Below, piece after piece: positions 17,140-25,816 of a stretch of 64,000 nucleotides of DNA (position 1 is its first letter; every line of letters starts with the position of its first letter). The stretch is from Paenibacillus graminis. GTDB taxonomy: Bacteria > Bacillota > Bacilli > Paenibacillales > Paenibacillaceae. The notes under the pieces were generated by a model, which saw nothing but the letters and a program-made list of their open reading frames with translations, did no database searches and was not told where the DNA came from. Position numbers and translations under genes: made by a program. The stretch lies in contig NZ_CP009287.1 in NCBI RefSeq assembly GCF_000758705.1, positions 496,001 to 560,000 on the forward strand, given 5' to 3'.

Positions 17140-18483
17140 ATGAAAAAGTATCTGGCGGTCTTATCCGACATGGAGAAGCGGATCAAGGGAGGAGAATACA
17201 GCCCGGGGCAAAAGCTGCCTTCCGTGCGCAGCAGCGCAGAATTCTACGGGTGCAGTGTCAGCACCGTTTTGCGGGCTTACGGGGAGCTGGAGAGAACACA
17301 TGCGATTTATTCGATTCCGCAGAGCGGCTATTACATGGTGGAAAAGTCAGAAGAGCCGGGACCTGCCGGGAGCAGCGGGATGGTTGATTTTGCCTCGGCT
17401 TCGCCGGATCTGAACGTATTTCCGTATTTGGATTTCCAGCATTGCCTCAACAAAGCGATTGACCGGTACAAGTATCACCTGTTCACCTATGGTGATGCGC
17501 TGGGACTGGATACACTGCGGCATACGCTGGTGTCGCATCTGGTGGAGTATCAGGTTTTTGCCAGGGTGGAGCGTATCATCATCACTTCGGGTATCCAGCA
17601 GGCACTGGAGATTCTGGCCAGAATGCCGTTTCCTAACAGCCGGACAGAGATTCTGGTCGAACAGCCGGGATATGATATTTATCTGCGGTATCTGGAGGCG
17701 GAGGGACTGCCCGTGAGCGGGATCGCCCGTTCGGCAGCCGGCATTGACCTGCGGGAGCTGGAGGCTTGGTTCGCAAGCGGCAGATTTAAATTTTTCTATA
17801 CCATGCCCAGGTATCATAATCCGCTTGGAACGTCTTACAGTACGGAGGAGCGGAAAGCCATTGCCGCACTAGCCGGCAAATACGATGTGTACATCGTGGA
17901 GGATGATTACATGGCCGATCTGGGTGCAGAGCAGCGTTTTGATCCAATATTTGCGTATGACCAGACTTCACATACCGTGTATCTGAAAAGCTTCTCCAAA
18001 ATCATTTTTCCGGGACTCAGGCTGGGTGCGGCCGTGGTGCCGGAACCGCTGCTGGAGACCTTCCGGGCGTATAAAGGATACACGGACACCTCGTTGTTAT
18101 CCCAGGCAGCGCTTGAGGTGTACATCAAGAACGGCATGTACGGGCATCATAGGCACAAAATAAAAGCTATGTACGCAGAAAGAATCCAAGCGGTATATGA
18201 GGCGCTTGCGCGGCACAATACGGAAGGCCTGATAGAGGTGTCTGCGGCCAGCTCGGGCGTCTATCTGCAATTCAAGCTGCCGGTAACCGTGAATTTGGAA
18301 CGTCTGGTCAAGCGGCTGGCGGAGCGGAAGATCAGCGTTGTGTCCGGCAATGGATTCTATCTATCCGGTTACCGGAACCGGGAAAAGTTCATGCGCATCA
18401 GCATCTCCCGCGCCCGGATGGATCAGATTGATGAGGGTGTCAGGGCCATTGTCCAGGAGGCGGCACGGGGAAGCGGGTGGTAG
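17140..18483 (+). CDS. MocR-type regulator (GntR HTH fused to aminotransferase fold)
   Basis: A 447-residue protein with a GntR winged helix (residues about 1-70; GQKLPSVRSSAEFYGCSVST) linked to a fold-type I aminotransferase domain. The PLP lysine is in YLKSFSKIIFPGLRLG and the PLP-contacting VEDDYMADL segment is present. MocR proteins sense PLP or PLP adducts of amines. It is divergent from the EamA transporter, its likely target. ATG 17140 was chosen because AGGTGAGG lies six bases upstream; GTG 17128 overlaps this site. Confidence 0.9.
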   Translation: MKKYLAVLSDMEKRIKGGEYSPGQKLPSVRSSAEFYGCSVSTVLRAYGELERTHAIYSIPQSGYYMVEKSEEPGPAGSSGMVDFASASPDLNVFPYLDFQHCLNKAIDRYKYHLFTYGDALGLDTLRHTLVSHLVEYQVFARVERIIITSGIQQALEILARMPFPNSRTEILVEQPGYDIYLRYLEAEGLPVSGIARSAAGIDLRELEAWFASGRFKFFYTMPRYHNPLGTSYSTEERKAIAALAGKYDVYIVEDDYMADLGAEQRFDPIFAYDQTSHTVYLKSFSKIIFPGLRLGAAVVPEPLLETFRAYKGYTDTSLLSQAALEVYIKNGMYGHHRHKIKAMYAERIQAVYEALARHNTEGLIEVSAASSGVYLQFKLPVTVNLERLVKRLAERKISVVSGNGFYLSGYRNREKFMRISISRARMDQIDEGVRAIVQEAARGSGW

Positions 18484-18488
18484 AGCGG

Positions 18489-18522
18489 GCTGTTCCTGTT
18501 GTCGGAACACTCTTTTGTGTTC
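18489..18522 (+). terminator. Weak terminator after MocR gene
   Basis: TGTTCC and GGAACA form a short stem followed by CTCTTTTGT, just after the stop codon. Confidence 0.4.
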
Positions 18523-18562
18523 ATAATATGCCTATAACAGAAAAAAGAGAGGCGAACCTATT

Positions 18563-19315
18563 GTGAAACCGAATAACGAAACCCTTGAGCTGTTGAACCG
18601 CCACACCTCTGTCCGCCAGTTTCAGGACAAGCCCGTGAGTGATGAGCAGCTTGCAGCTATTATCGGGGCAGGCCAGATGGCTTCCACTTCAAGCAATGTC
18701 CAGGCATATTCGGTCATTGCCGTGACGGAGCCGGATCTGAAAGCCCGGCTGTCCAAGCTGTCCGGCAATCAGGCCTATATTGAACAATGCCCGGTGTTCC
18801 TGGTCTGGTGTGCCGATCTGTACCGGCTGCGGGAGATCAGCGGCCCGCACCTGCAGGGGGCAGCTTCCTATGAGGGGTCCACAGAAAATCTGATCGTGGC
18901 CACCGTCGATGTAGCGCTTGCCGCGCAGAATGCGGCGGTTGCGGCGGAATCGCTGGGTCTTGGCATCGTGTATATTGGCGGGGTGCGCAATAATATCGCA
19001 GAGCTGTCAGAGCTGCTGGGCCTGCCGGAGCTGGTCTATCCGGTTTTTGGCATGTGCCTCGGCTATCCCGCCGGAGTGAACGGCATCCGTCCGCGTCTTC
19101 CGCTTCAGGCGGTGCTTCATCATAACGGCTATCAGGCAGATGCCTCGGTAGAGCAGGTTAAGGCCTATGATGAGGTCACCCGGGATTACATGCGGCAGCG
19201 GACCGGGGGGCAGAAGGATACACCGTGGTCGGAGATGATGGCGGGCCGTCTTGCCCAGCCTTCCCGGCTGCAGATGAAGGAGTTTCTGCTGCAAAAGGGG
19301 TTTATGCAGAAATAA
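18563..19315 (+). CDS. NADPH-dependent nitroreductase, NfsA/FRP family
   Basis: A 250-residue flavoprotein. The N-terminal RHTSVRQFQDKPV and ASTSSNVQAYSVIAV segments bind FMN phosphate and isoalloxazine in NfsA/FRP enzymes, and the C-terminal tail (SEMMAGRLAQPSRLQMKEFL) is the family's usual dimer arm. These enzymes reduce nitroaromatics, quinones or flavins with NADPH. The start is GTG after AGAGAGG. It follows the MocR gene after a weak terminator and may be partly co-transcribed. Confidence 0.9.
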   Translation: MKPNNETLELLNRHTSVRQFQDKPVSDEQLAAIIGAGQMASTSSNVQAYSVIAVTEPDLKARLSKLSGNQAYIEQCPVFLVWCADLYRLREISGPHLQGAASYEGSTENLIVATVDVALAAQNAAVAAESLGLGIVYIGGVRNNIAELSELLGLPELVYPVFGMCLGYPAGVNGIRPRLPLQAVLHHNGYQADASVEQVKAYDEVTRDYMRQRTGGQKDTPWSEMMAGRLAQPSRLQMKEFLLQKGFMQK

Positions 19316-19364
19316 GGCCGGATGGTATAGTGCCCTTCAAGTTCTAACTGTAATAATCATATCT

Positions 19365-19407
19365 AAGCCTTTCTGTCAGCGCTGGACGCCTTGCAGGAAG
19401 GCTTTTT
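19365..19407 (+). terminator. Intrinsic terminator of nitroreductase gene
   Basis: AAGCCTTTCTG pairs with CAGGAAGGCTT (one G-U) and is followed by TTTTTG. Confidence 0.8.
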
Positions 19408-19475
19408 GAATGTTTAGGAAATTATGATTTCTTTCGCTTGTGAAAATATTGTGCATACAGTTAGGGATAAGTAGA

Positions 19476-19760
19476 CGTGAATTCAGCGAATTCACCCGGC
19501 AGGGTGGTAAACAGCCGGATTCGATAGACTTTTTTCCAACTCGCGCTGGCGAAGAAGCAGGTGAACAACCGCTAGTTGGAAAAAGGGAACTTATTTCCCC
19601 TCAAAATCAAAAAAATGGGATATTTAAGTGGAAAAAGGAAACTTAATGGGGTGATTTTACTCACTCAGGAGCGAAATGAGCTGAATTAGGGATCCTTTTT
19701 CCAACTTAGGCTGCGGAGATCCGTGTGCTGGGGCAAATTAGTGGTCCTTTTTTCCACTTG
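19476..19760. repeat. Intergenic dyad element, copy 3, with 5' extension
   Basis: The core (19571-19760) has forward modules at 19573 and 19625 and inverted modules at 19684 and 19737. About 95 bp upstream (starting GTGAATTCAGCGAATTCACC) closely resemble the same region of the copy at 48466, so these two form a subfamily. No gene is seen between 19316 and 19963. Confidence 0.85.
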
Positions 19761-19856
19761 TGTGCGCAAAATCGATTACATATCCTGGTGGAAACATCTT
19801 GCTGCACCATTTATGAAAATTAATAAATTCCTTAAAAGTCCAGAAACGAAAATTCA

Positions 19857-19903
19857 GGTGACAATTGTCACCCGAAAAAAATGACAGTCTATACTGATGT
19901 CAT
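19857..19903 (+). promoter_or_regulatory. Promoter with repeated TGACA/TGTCA half-sites
   Basis: A perfect palindrome GGTGACAATTGTCACC (19857-19872) is followed by ATGACA-N11-TGTCAT (19881-19903). The -10 TATACT (19890-19895) lies inside the second pair and TTGTCA in the first could be a -35 (spacing 19). These are good candidates for binding by the LuxR-type response regulator of the operon downstream. Confidence 0.55.
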
Positions 19904-19963
19904 CTTCCGTTTTTTAATACCATGGAAGTACAGCAAAAACATACGGTGACGGAGGAAAAAGAC

Positions 19964-20878
19964 ATGAGCCATGTGATTGAAATGAACAGGGTCAGCAAGA
20001 TCTTTAATGATAAAAAGGCCGTTGACGGCATCAGCTTCACCATCGGGAAAGGCTCCATTACAGCCGTACTCGGGCCAAACGGCGCAGGCAAAACAACCAT
20101 GCTGTCGATGCTGCTGGGGCTGCTTACGCCCACAGAAGGCACGGTGAAGGTATTCGGGCTTGCTCCAAAGGATGTGAAGGTGCGCGAACGCTGCGGGGCC
20201 ATGCTGCAGGAGGTGAGCGTAATGGACCGGCTGAAGGTCCGCGAGATCATCGCTCTGATCCGCAGCTACTACCCGCAGCCGATGGATATGGAGTTTCTGG
20301 TCAGGGCGACAGGGCTTGCTCCGGCCGATCTGAACCGCTATGCCGAGAAGTTATCCGGCGGCCAGAAGCGCAGCCTGGCCTTTGCGCTGGCGCTGGCGGG
20401 AAATCCGCAGCTGCTGTTCCTGGACGAACCGACGGTTGGCCTGGATACTACGGCCCGTCGGCAGTTCTGGGACACGGTGCGGGAGCTGGCTGCGGGGGGA
20501 ACAACCATTTTGTTCACGACTCATTACCTGCAGGAGGCTGAGGAGATTGCGGACCGGATTCTGTTGTTCAGCCAGGGGACGCTCGTAGCGGATGGCAGCC
20601 CGGAAGAGATCAAAGCGAGAATGATCAAGCAGTCGCTGTCCTTCCTGCCGGCCGGAGATGCGGCAGCTCTGCGCGGACAGCTGCTTAAGCTGGCGCCCGT
20701 TGTAGACTGCTATGACAAGGACGGCCGTATCCATGTGGCAACAGAAAATACGGACGAGGCGCTCCGGGCGATTTTTACAGGCGGACTTGCCGTGAGGAAT
20801 GTGCGTATTCACCAGGGAAGCCTGGATGAAGCATTCGAACAATTGACCCGCAACCACGAGGAGGATATGAAACGATGA
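19964..20878 (+). CDS. ABC transporter ATPase (drug/antibiotic export type)
   Basis: A 304-residue ATPase with Walker A GPNGAGKTT, signature LSGGQKRSLAFALAL, Walker B LLFLDEPTVGLD and switch His (TTHYLQEAEE). The sequence and operon (ATPase, permease, DesK-type kinase, LuxR-type regulator) match the B. subtilis yvfRSTU layout. It powers the permease encoded next, with a four-base overlap. The frame is open from 19922, but ATG 19964 follows GGAGG by eight bases. Substrate unknown; antimicrobial peptide or lipid export is typical. Confidence 0.92.
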   Translation: MSHVIEMNRVSKIFNDKKAVDGISFTIGKGSITAVLGPNGAGKTTMLSMLLGLLTPTEGTVKVFGLAPKDVKVRERCGAMLQEVSVMDRLKVREIIALIRSYYPQPMDMEFLVRATGLAPADLNRYAEKLSGGQKRSLAFALALAGNPQLLFLDEPTVGLDTTARRQFWDTVRELAAGGTTILFTTHYLQEAEEIADRILLFSQGTLVADGSPEEIKARMIKQSLSFLPAGDAAALRGQLLKLAPVVDCYDKDGRIHVATENTDEALRAIFTGGLAVRNVRIHQGSLDEAFEQLTRNHEEDMKR

Positions 20879-21612
20879 GAATTGTTGCTATGCAGTGCAA
20901 AGCAGAAATGCTGCGGATATTCCGCAATCCCTATTATGTATTCTGGTCTTTATTAATGCCCATCCTGTTCTATTTCATCTTCACCAGAGTGGTGAATACA
21001 GGGACGGATGATGTATCAGAATGGCAGGCGCACTACCTGATGTCCATGGCCGCATTCAGTGTAATGGGGTCCGCTATAATGACGCTGGGCATCCGGCTGG
21101 TCCAGGAACGGACACAGGGCTGGAACACATTTATCCGCATTACCCCGCTTCCGTCTCCCGTCTATTTTGCCGGTAAAATGTTCGGCCAGACCCTTATGCA
21201 TCTATTTTCGGTGATCTGTATTTTTGCCGCGGGATATCTGATTAACGGTGTATCGCTGACCGCCGGACAATGGGTGCTGAGCGGAGTATGGATTCTGGCG
21301 GGCTCGCTGCCTTTTCTCGCGCTTGGCACACTTGTGGGCTTCATGAAACGGGTCGATACGGCGAGCGGTATCAGCAACGTGCTCTATATGGGTCTGGCGG
21401 TTGCCGGAGGCATGTGGATGCCGCTTGAGATTCTGCCAAAGGTAATGCAGCAGATCGGCCATTGGCTGCCTTCTTATAATTACGGGGAGGGGGCTTGGAA
21501 AATTGTTGGCGGGGGTTATCCGCAGTGGAGTAATATCCTGATTTTGCTCGGATATCTGGCTGCCTTTATGTTACTATCGGTCTATATCCGAAAAAAACAG
21601 GAAGCGGTGTAA
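20875..21612 (+). CDS. ABC-2 type transporter permease
   Basis: A 245-residue protein with six hydrophobic segments, of the ABC-2 family (LLMPILFYFIFTRV near the N-terminus, then SAIMTLGIRLVQERTQG). It forms the membrane channel with the preceding ATPase, whose stop codon it overlaps (ATGA). The kinase gene follows six bases later, so all four genes are one operon. Confidence 0.9.
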   Translation: MRIVAMQCKAEMLRIFRNPYYVFWSLLMPILFYFIFTRVVNTGTDDVSEWQAHYLMSMAAFSVMGSAIMTLGIRLVQERTQGWNTFIRITPLPSPVYFAGKMFGQTLMHLFSVICIFAAGYLINGVSLTAGQWVLSGVWILAGSLPFLALGTLVGFMKRVDTASGISNVLYMGLAVAGGMWMPLEILPKVMQQIGHWLPSYNYGEGAWKIVGGGYPQWSNILILLGYLAAFMLLSVYIRKKQEAV

Positions 21613-21618
21613 TCTACT

Positions 21619-22770
21619 ATGGCGCGCAGGCAGTTCCGGTTGTTTCCGCAAAGATTCGGCTTTTTCCCTTATATGTGGCTCCTATACTTGTTGTTTCCGG
21701 TCATCAATCTGCAAGAGGAGCATGGAATCAAGCTGGTGCTTGGCGCAGCGATGCTGGTCCTGTTCGCCGTGACCTACCGGCAGCTTTATTGGGCCACCGG
21801 CAGAGCTTTTACCCTGTGGCTGGCTGTGCAGATGCTGATTATTGTAATTCTAAGTGCAGCCTATACGCCTTACGATCTGTTTATGGGCTTCTTTACCTCG
21901 AATTTCATCGGCTGGTACACAAGGGAGAAGCATTTTAAAATGGCTTTTGCTGTATTCGCGGCCATGGTGCTTGTCCCGCTGATCGCGGCTACTTGGGGAA
22001 TGGCGGTAGGGGATTTGCTGTTCCTGTACCCATTCATGATTATTATGCTGGTCTTCCCGTTTGGCATACGCTCACTGTACCGCAAAAGAATGCTGGAAAA
22101 GGAGCTGGACCAGGCCAACGAAGTCATCAAGGAACTGGTTAAACGCGAGGAACGGATGCGGATTGCCCGGGACCTGCACGATACGCTGGGGCACACGCTG
22201 TCGCTGATTACCCTCAAGAGCCAGCTGGTCGAAAAGCTTGCGGCCAAGGATGCCGAACGCACGCAAGCCGAAGCCAGGGAGATCCAGCGGATTTCACGCG
22301 CGGCGCTGCGCCAGGTCCGTGAACTGGTGTCGGAGATGCGGGCCGTATCCGTAGCTGAAGAGCTGGCGGAAGTGGGGGAAATGCTGCGTACAGCGGATAT
22401 AGCCATGGAAATCGAGGGCGATGCCCAGCTTGAGGGCGTATCAGACCTTACTCAGAATATTCTAAGTCTCTGCATCAAGGAGGCTGTGACCAACATTGTG
22501 AAGCATAGTGGAGCGGACTGGTGCCGGATTGCCCTTGCCATGACAGAGGGAGAGGTACAGATCTCCATTGAGGATAACGGAGTTGGACTGCACCCGCAGG
22601 AGCAGGAAGGCCATGTGCGGGACGAAGGCAACGGGATGAAAGGGATGGCTGAACGGCTGTCATTGATTGACGGTTCTTTGAAGCTGAGTTCAGGCGAAAA
22701 GAGGGGGACGGTCTTGACTGTTGCCATCCCGAGAGTCGTCAAGGAAAGAAAGGATGGAGTGACTGCATGA
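21619..22770 (+). CDS. Sensor histidine kinase, DesK/HisKA_3 type
   Basis: A 383-residue kinase with five to six N-terminal membrane segments (residues 15-150) and no large outside domain, a coiled linker, the HisKA_3 motif RIARDLHDTLGHTLSL (phosphoacceptor His187) and an HATPase domain (NIVKHSGA, GNGMKGMAERL). Such kinases sense membrane state or a membrane-bound ligand, often through the partner ABC transporter. It overlaps the response regulator by four bases. Confidence 0.92.
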   Translation: MARRQFRLFPQRFGFFPYMWLLYLLFPVINLQEEHGIKLVLGAAMLVLFAVTYRQLYWATGRAFTLWLAVQMLIIVILSAAYTPYDLFMGFFTSNFIGWYTREKHFKMAFAVFAAMVLVPLIAATWGMAVGDLLFLYPFMIIMLVFPFGIRSLYRKRMLEKELDQANEVIKELVKREERMRIARDLHDTLGHTLSLITLKSQLVEKLAAKDAERTQAEAREIQRISRAALRQVRELVSEMRAVSVAEELAEVGEMLRTADIAMEIEGDAQLEGVSDLTQNILSLCIKEAVTNIVKHSGADWCRIALAMTEGEVQISIEDNGVGLHPQEQEGHVRDEGNGMKGMAERLSLIDGSLKLSSGEKRGTVLTVAIPRVVKERKDGVTA

Positions 22771-23369
22771 TACGCATCGTAATTGCCGAAGATCAGCGCC
22801 TGCTGCGCGGGGCCATGGCTTCGCTGCTGGATCTGGAGGACGATATAGAAGTGGCAGGAGAAGCCGGGGACGGGGCGGAGGCGCTTGCTGTCATTGAACG
22901 GCTTCAGCCGGATGTATGCCTGATGGACATAGAAATGCCCTATAAAAGCGGGCTGGATGTAGCGGAAACCTTGAAGGCAAAAGGCTGCGCCACCAAAATC
23001 ATTATACTGACCACCTTTGCCCGTCCGGGCTATTTGGAGCGCGGCGTGAAGGCCGGGATTCAAGGGTATCTGCTGAAGGACGAGCCGGTAGACAAGCTGG
23101 CGGATGCGATCCGCCGGGTCATGGACGGCCACCGGGAGGTGTCTCCCGAGCTTGTCTTCGGCAGCCTGCGGGAAGAAAATCCGCTGTCTGACCGGGAGCG
23201 GGAAATCCTGAAGCTGGCCGGCGGCGGCCAGAGCGCCGGGGAAATCGCAGCTGCGCTGCACCTCTCCTATGGTACTGTCCGCAATTACATATCCGAGATT
23301 CTGAACAAACTGGAAGTGAAGAGCCGCATTGAAGCCGTGCGGCTGGCGGAGGAGAAGGGCTGGATTTAG
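22767..23369 (+). CDS. Response regulator, NarL/LuxR type
   Basis: A 200-residue regulator with a receiver domain (phosphoacceptor Asp54 in CLMDIEMP; conserved Lys in LLKDEP) and a LuxR-type helix-turn-helix (LSDREREILKLAGGGQSAGEIAAALHLS, given here in parts: LSDREREILKLAGGG and QSAGEIAAALHLSYGTV). It is paired with the DesK-type kinase and probably controls its own operon through the TGACA half-sites at 19857-19903. Confidence 0.92.
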   Translation: MIRIVIAEDQRLLRGAMASLLDLEDDIEVAGEAGDGAEALAVIERLQPDVCLMDIEMPYKSGLDVAETLKAKGCATKIIILTTFARPGYLERGVKAGIQGYLLKDEPVDKLADAIRRVMDGHREVSPELVFGSLREENPLSDREREILKLAGGGQSAGEIAAALHLSYGTVRNYISEILNKLEVKSRIEAVRLAEEKGWI

Positions 23370-23490
23370 GGGAGTGCGCAGTGGAACTGAAGTGCAGATT
23401 TCCCCGGGTAGACCGGAGGGAAAGTGCGGTGGCGATTTTTACCAGATTGCCCGGGCATACTTTCTTAAACCGCAGCTGGGTGGTTGTGCT

Positions 23491-23640
23491 GGAAAGTTGG
23501 AAAGTAAAGAAGTTGGAAAGCAGGAAAGTCGGGAGTCGGAAAACAGGAAAGTCGGGTGTCGGAAAGTGTGGAACCCGGAAGGCAGTAAAGCTGGGAGTCC
23601 AAAGCCGGGAAGTGTGAAGGCCCGAAATCGGCGGGGGAGT
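23491..23640. repeat. Purine-rich degenerate GGAAAGT repeats
   Basis: About ten imperfect copies of a 7-8 bp unit (GGAAAGTT, GGAAAGTC, GGGAGTC) give a strongly strand-biased, purine-rich tract. The frames it opens read as low-complexity KVGSRKTGK-type peptides without ribosome binding sites, so I do not call a gene. It lies between the response regulator stop and dyad element copy 4. Confidence 0.6.
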
Positions 23641-23664
23641 AGGAGAAAAGTGCATGTGGGAGGA

Positions 23665-23852
23665 GTTAGTTGGAATTTGTACACTTAAATAGCTGGAATT
23701 TGCGTGTTTTTGGGATTTAGTTGGATTTCCTCCACCTAATTTAGGCTATGGACCAGCGAATAGGCTTCAGGAGCCGATTTAGTTGTACTATTTCCCACTA
23801 ATGATTAAGTATCCTTGTTATATGCAGATTTAAGTATACTTTTTCCCACTAA
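23665..23852. repeat. Intergenic four-module dyad element, copy 4
   Basis: Forward modules at 23665 (TAGTTGGAATTTGTACACTT) and 23716 (TAGTTGGATTTCCTCCACCT), inverted modules at 23777 (AGTTGTACTATTTCCCACTA) and 23829 (AAGTATACTTTTTCCCACTA). Complete, 188 bp, between convergent genes. This copy is more diverged in the forward modules. Confidence 0.75.
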
Positions 23853-23874
23853 ATGCTGACCCGGCATAGCAAAC

Positions 23875-23913
23875 CAGGCCCGGCTACCCTGATATAAAGG
23901 GCAACCGGGCCTG
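23875..23913. terminator. GC-rich hairpin between convergent operons
   Basis: CAGGCCCGG pairs with CCGGGCCTG, with an inner CCCT/AGGG stem. Tails are TTTATT on the plus strand and GTTTGC on the minus strand, so termination is best for rightward transcripts. Confidence 0.6.
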
Positions 23914-23981
23914 TTTATTGCAGCTGGGCCTAGACAGCTGGAATTTAAACTGCTTGAACCGCAAATTGCAATGGCGCAGGC

Positions 23982-24989
23982 TTACTTGGCAGCCTTCGCC
24001 TGCTCCTCGCGCATCCATTGGGACAGCTGGCGCTTCAGCTTCAGGAATTCGGGCGATTCCGTAATTTCCTCGCGGCGAGGGCGCGGGAAAGGAACATCGA
24101 CGGTATGCAGGACGGAGCCGGGACGTCCGGAGAAGACGTAGATGCGGCTGGAGAGGAGCAGCGCCTCCTCGATATTGTGGGTGATGAACAGCACGGAGCG
24201 GCGGTTCTCCTCCCACAGCTCCAGCAGCCAGCGCTGCATTTCGCTGCGCGTCAGCGCATCCAGCGCGCTGAACGGCTCGTCCAGCAGCATCAGCTCCTGC
24301 GGCGCCAGCAGCGCCCGCAGAAAAGCGGCCCGCTGCTGCATGCCGCCAGACAGCATATGCGGGTAGGCGCGTTCGAACCCGCCAAGGCCGACCTTGTCCA
24401 GCCAGTGGCGGGCGGCCGCCCGCGCTTCCGCCCGCGGCTTGCCCTTCAGCTCACCCGCGAGCAGGACATTGTCTTCGATGGTCCGCCACGGGAACAGCGC
24501 AGGCTGCTGGGGCATATAGCTGATCTCGCCGCGCTGTCCGGTGACCGGCTTGCCGTTCATGCTTATGGTTCCGGCATCGGGCTGCTCCAGGCCGCCGATA
24601 ATGTGGAACAGTGTGCTTTTGCCGCAGCCGGAGGGGCCCACGATGGAGACGAATTCCTGCGGCTCCACCTTGAGCGAGACATGGTCCAGCACCAGGGTTT
24701 CACGGCGGCGGTGGAAGAAAGCCTTAGTCACGCTGTCCACTTCCAGCGCTGGCGGCGCTCCGGCCATGCGGGCTGCATCAGCCCGCTCCGCCTCAGTCCG
24801 GCCCCCGTCGGGTCCGGCCATGCGGGCCGCATCAGCCCGCTCCGCCTCAGTCCGGCCCCCGCCGGGTCCGGCCATACGGACCGCTCCAGCCTGCTCCGCC
24901 TCAGCCTGCCCCCCGCCGCTGCAGCCCCGGCTGCCGTCAGCACTTGAGCCTGCGGCTCCATCGCGGCCGGTATCCGTAATATGAGTCAT
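23982..24989 (-). CDS. Thiamine-precursor ABC transporter ATPase (ThiZ-like) with repeat-expanded N-terminus
   Basis: Last gene of a thiamine-regulated operon. Residues from about 85 on form a nitrate/taurine-class ATPase: Walker A GPSGCGKST, a Q-loop in MPQQPALFPW, signature LSGGMQQRAAFLRAL, Walker B LMLLDEPFSALD and switch His (FITHNIEEALL). The first about 85 residues are Ala/Gly-rich and contain three 18-residue repeats (RTEAERADAARMAGPDGG), encoded by 54-bp direct repeats; family members normally begin near ALEVDSVTKAF. ATG 24989 lies seven bases after GAGG. The ATPase part is complete, so the gene should work. Confidence 0.88.
   Translation of the reverse strand: MTHITDTGRDGAAGSSADGSRGCSGGGQAEAEQAGAVRMAGPGGGRTEAERADAARMAGPDGGRTEAERADAARMAGAPPALEVDSVTKAFFHRRRETLVLDHVSLKVEPQEFVSIVGPSGCGKSTLFHIIGGLEQPDAGTISMNGKPVTGQRGEISYMPQQPALFPWRTIEDNVLLAGELKGKPRAEARAAARHWLDKVGLGGFERAYPHMLSGGMQQRAAFLRALLAPQELMLLDEPFSALDALTRSEMQRWLLELWEENRRSVLFITHNIEEALLLSSRIYVFSGRPGSVLHTVDVPFPRPRREEITESPEFLKLKRQLSQWMREEQAKAAK
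24762..24922. repeat. 54-bp direct repeats inside the ThiZ-like gene
   Basis: Two nearly identical and one diverged copy of a 54-bp GC-rich unit encode the N-terminal RTEAERADAARMAG repeats. The frame is kept. Confidence 0.75.
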
Positions 24990-25054
24990 GTTCATTCCTC
25001 TTTCTTTCCGGAAAGCCTAAACCGGTTATTCTGTAACGTAGTGCTCAGCCTGTA

Positions 25055-25816
25055 TCAAGAGGTCTTGCGCGGCTTCCAGCGGACCAGCCACTTTTCCAGC
25101 AGGGCGATCAGGGCGAACAGCACCAGACTAAGAAGCACAATAATTACAATGGCAACGAACATCCGGTCTGTGCGGTAGGAGGCCTTCTGCAGCAGCATGT
25201 AGTAGCCGATGCCCTTGTCCGCGCCGATCCACTCCGCGACCACCGCGCCCATGACCGCGTAGGTTGCGGAGATTTTCAGGCCCGAGAACAGGGAGGGCAG
25301 GGAGCCGGGCAGCTCCAGCTTGGTAAAGATCTGCCACTTATTTGCCCCGGCCATTTTCATATAATTCATCATGATCCGGTCGCTTTGGGCCAGCCCGCCC
25401 ATGGCGGCGACGGCAACCGGGAAGAAGCAGACGAGTGTGATGAGGACGATTTTGGGCATCAGCCCGAACCCGAACCAGATGATCAGCAGCGGCCCGAGGG
25501 CAATCGATGGCACATTCTGGCTGAGAATCAGCAGCGGGTACAGCGCTCTTTTCAGCCAGGGCACTAGATGCAGCAGCAGAGCTACAATAAGGCCCACCCC
25601 TGTGCCGACAGGAAAGCCGATCAGGGTCAGCCGCAGCGTAGCCGCCGTATGCGCCCAGATGCCCGAAGCATTGCCCCGGGATTCGCGGGCGATATCGCCG
25701 GGGCTTGGCAGCATCCAGGAAGGTACATGGAACACGGAAACCGCCAATTGCCAGGCCCCCAGAAAAAAGATGACCGCCACAAGGGGCGGCCAGATTTGGT
25801 TCCAGTATGATCTCAC
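25055..25816 (-). CDS. Thiamine-precursor ABC transporter permease (ThiX-like)
   Basis: A 253-residue BPD_transp_1 permease with six membrane segments and the EAA-type loop (MKMAGANKWQIFTKLELPGSLP) that docks the ATPase. It overlaps the stop of the thiamine-binding protein gene by four bases. With the neighbouring binding protein and ATPase it should import a pyrimidine precursor of thiamine; the TPP riboswitch upstream supports this. Confidence 0.9.
   Translation of the reverse strand: MRSYWNQIWPPLVAVIFFLGAWQLAVSVFHVPSWMLPSPGDIARESRGNASGIWAHTAATLRLTLIGFPVGTGVGLIVALLLHLVPWLKRALYPLLILSQNVPSIALGPLLIIWFGFGLMPKIVLITLVCFFPVAVAAMGGLAQSDRIMMNYMKMAGANKWQIFTKLELPGSLPSLFSGLKISATYAVMGAVVAEWIGADKGIGYYMLLQKASYRTDRMFVAIVIIVLLSLVLFALIALLEKWLVRWKPRKTS

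Noticed and set aside
23329..23688. Basic low-complexity frames after the response regulator gene
   Set aside because: They arise from the GGAAAGT repeat tract and lack ribosome binding sites.
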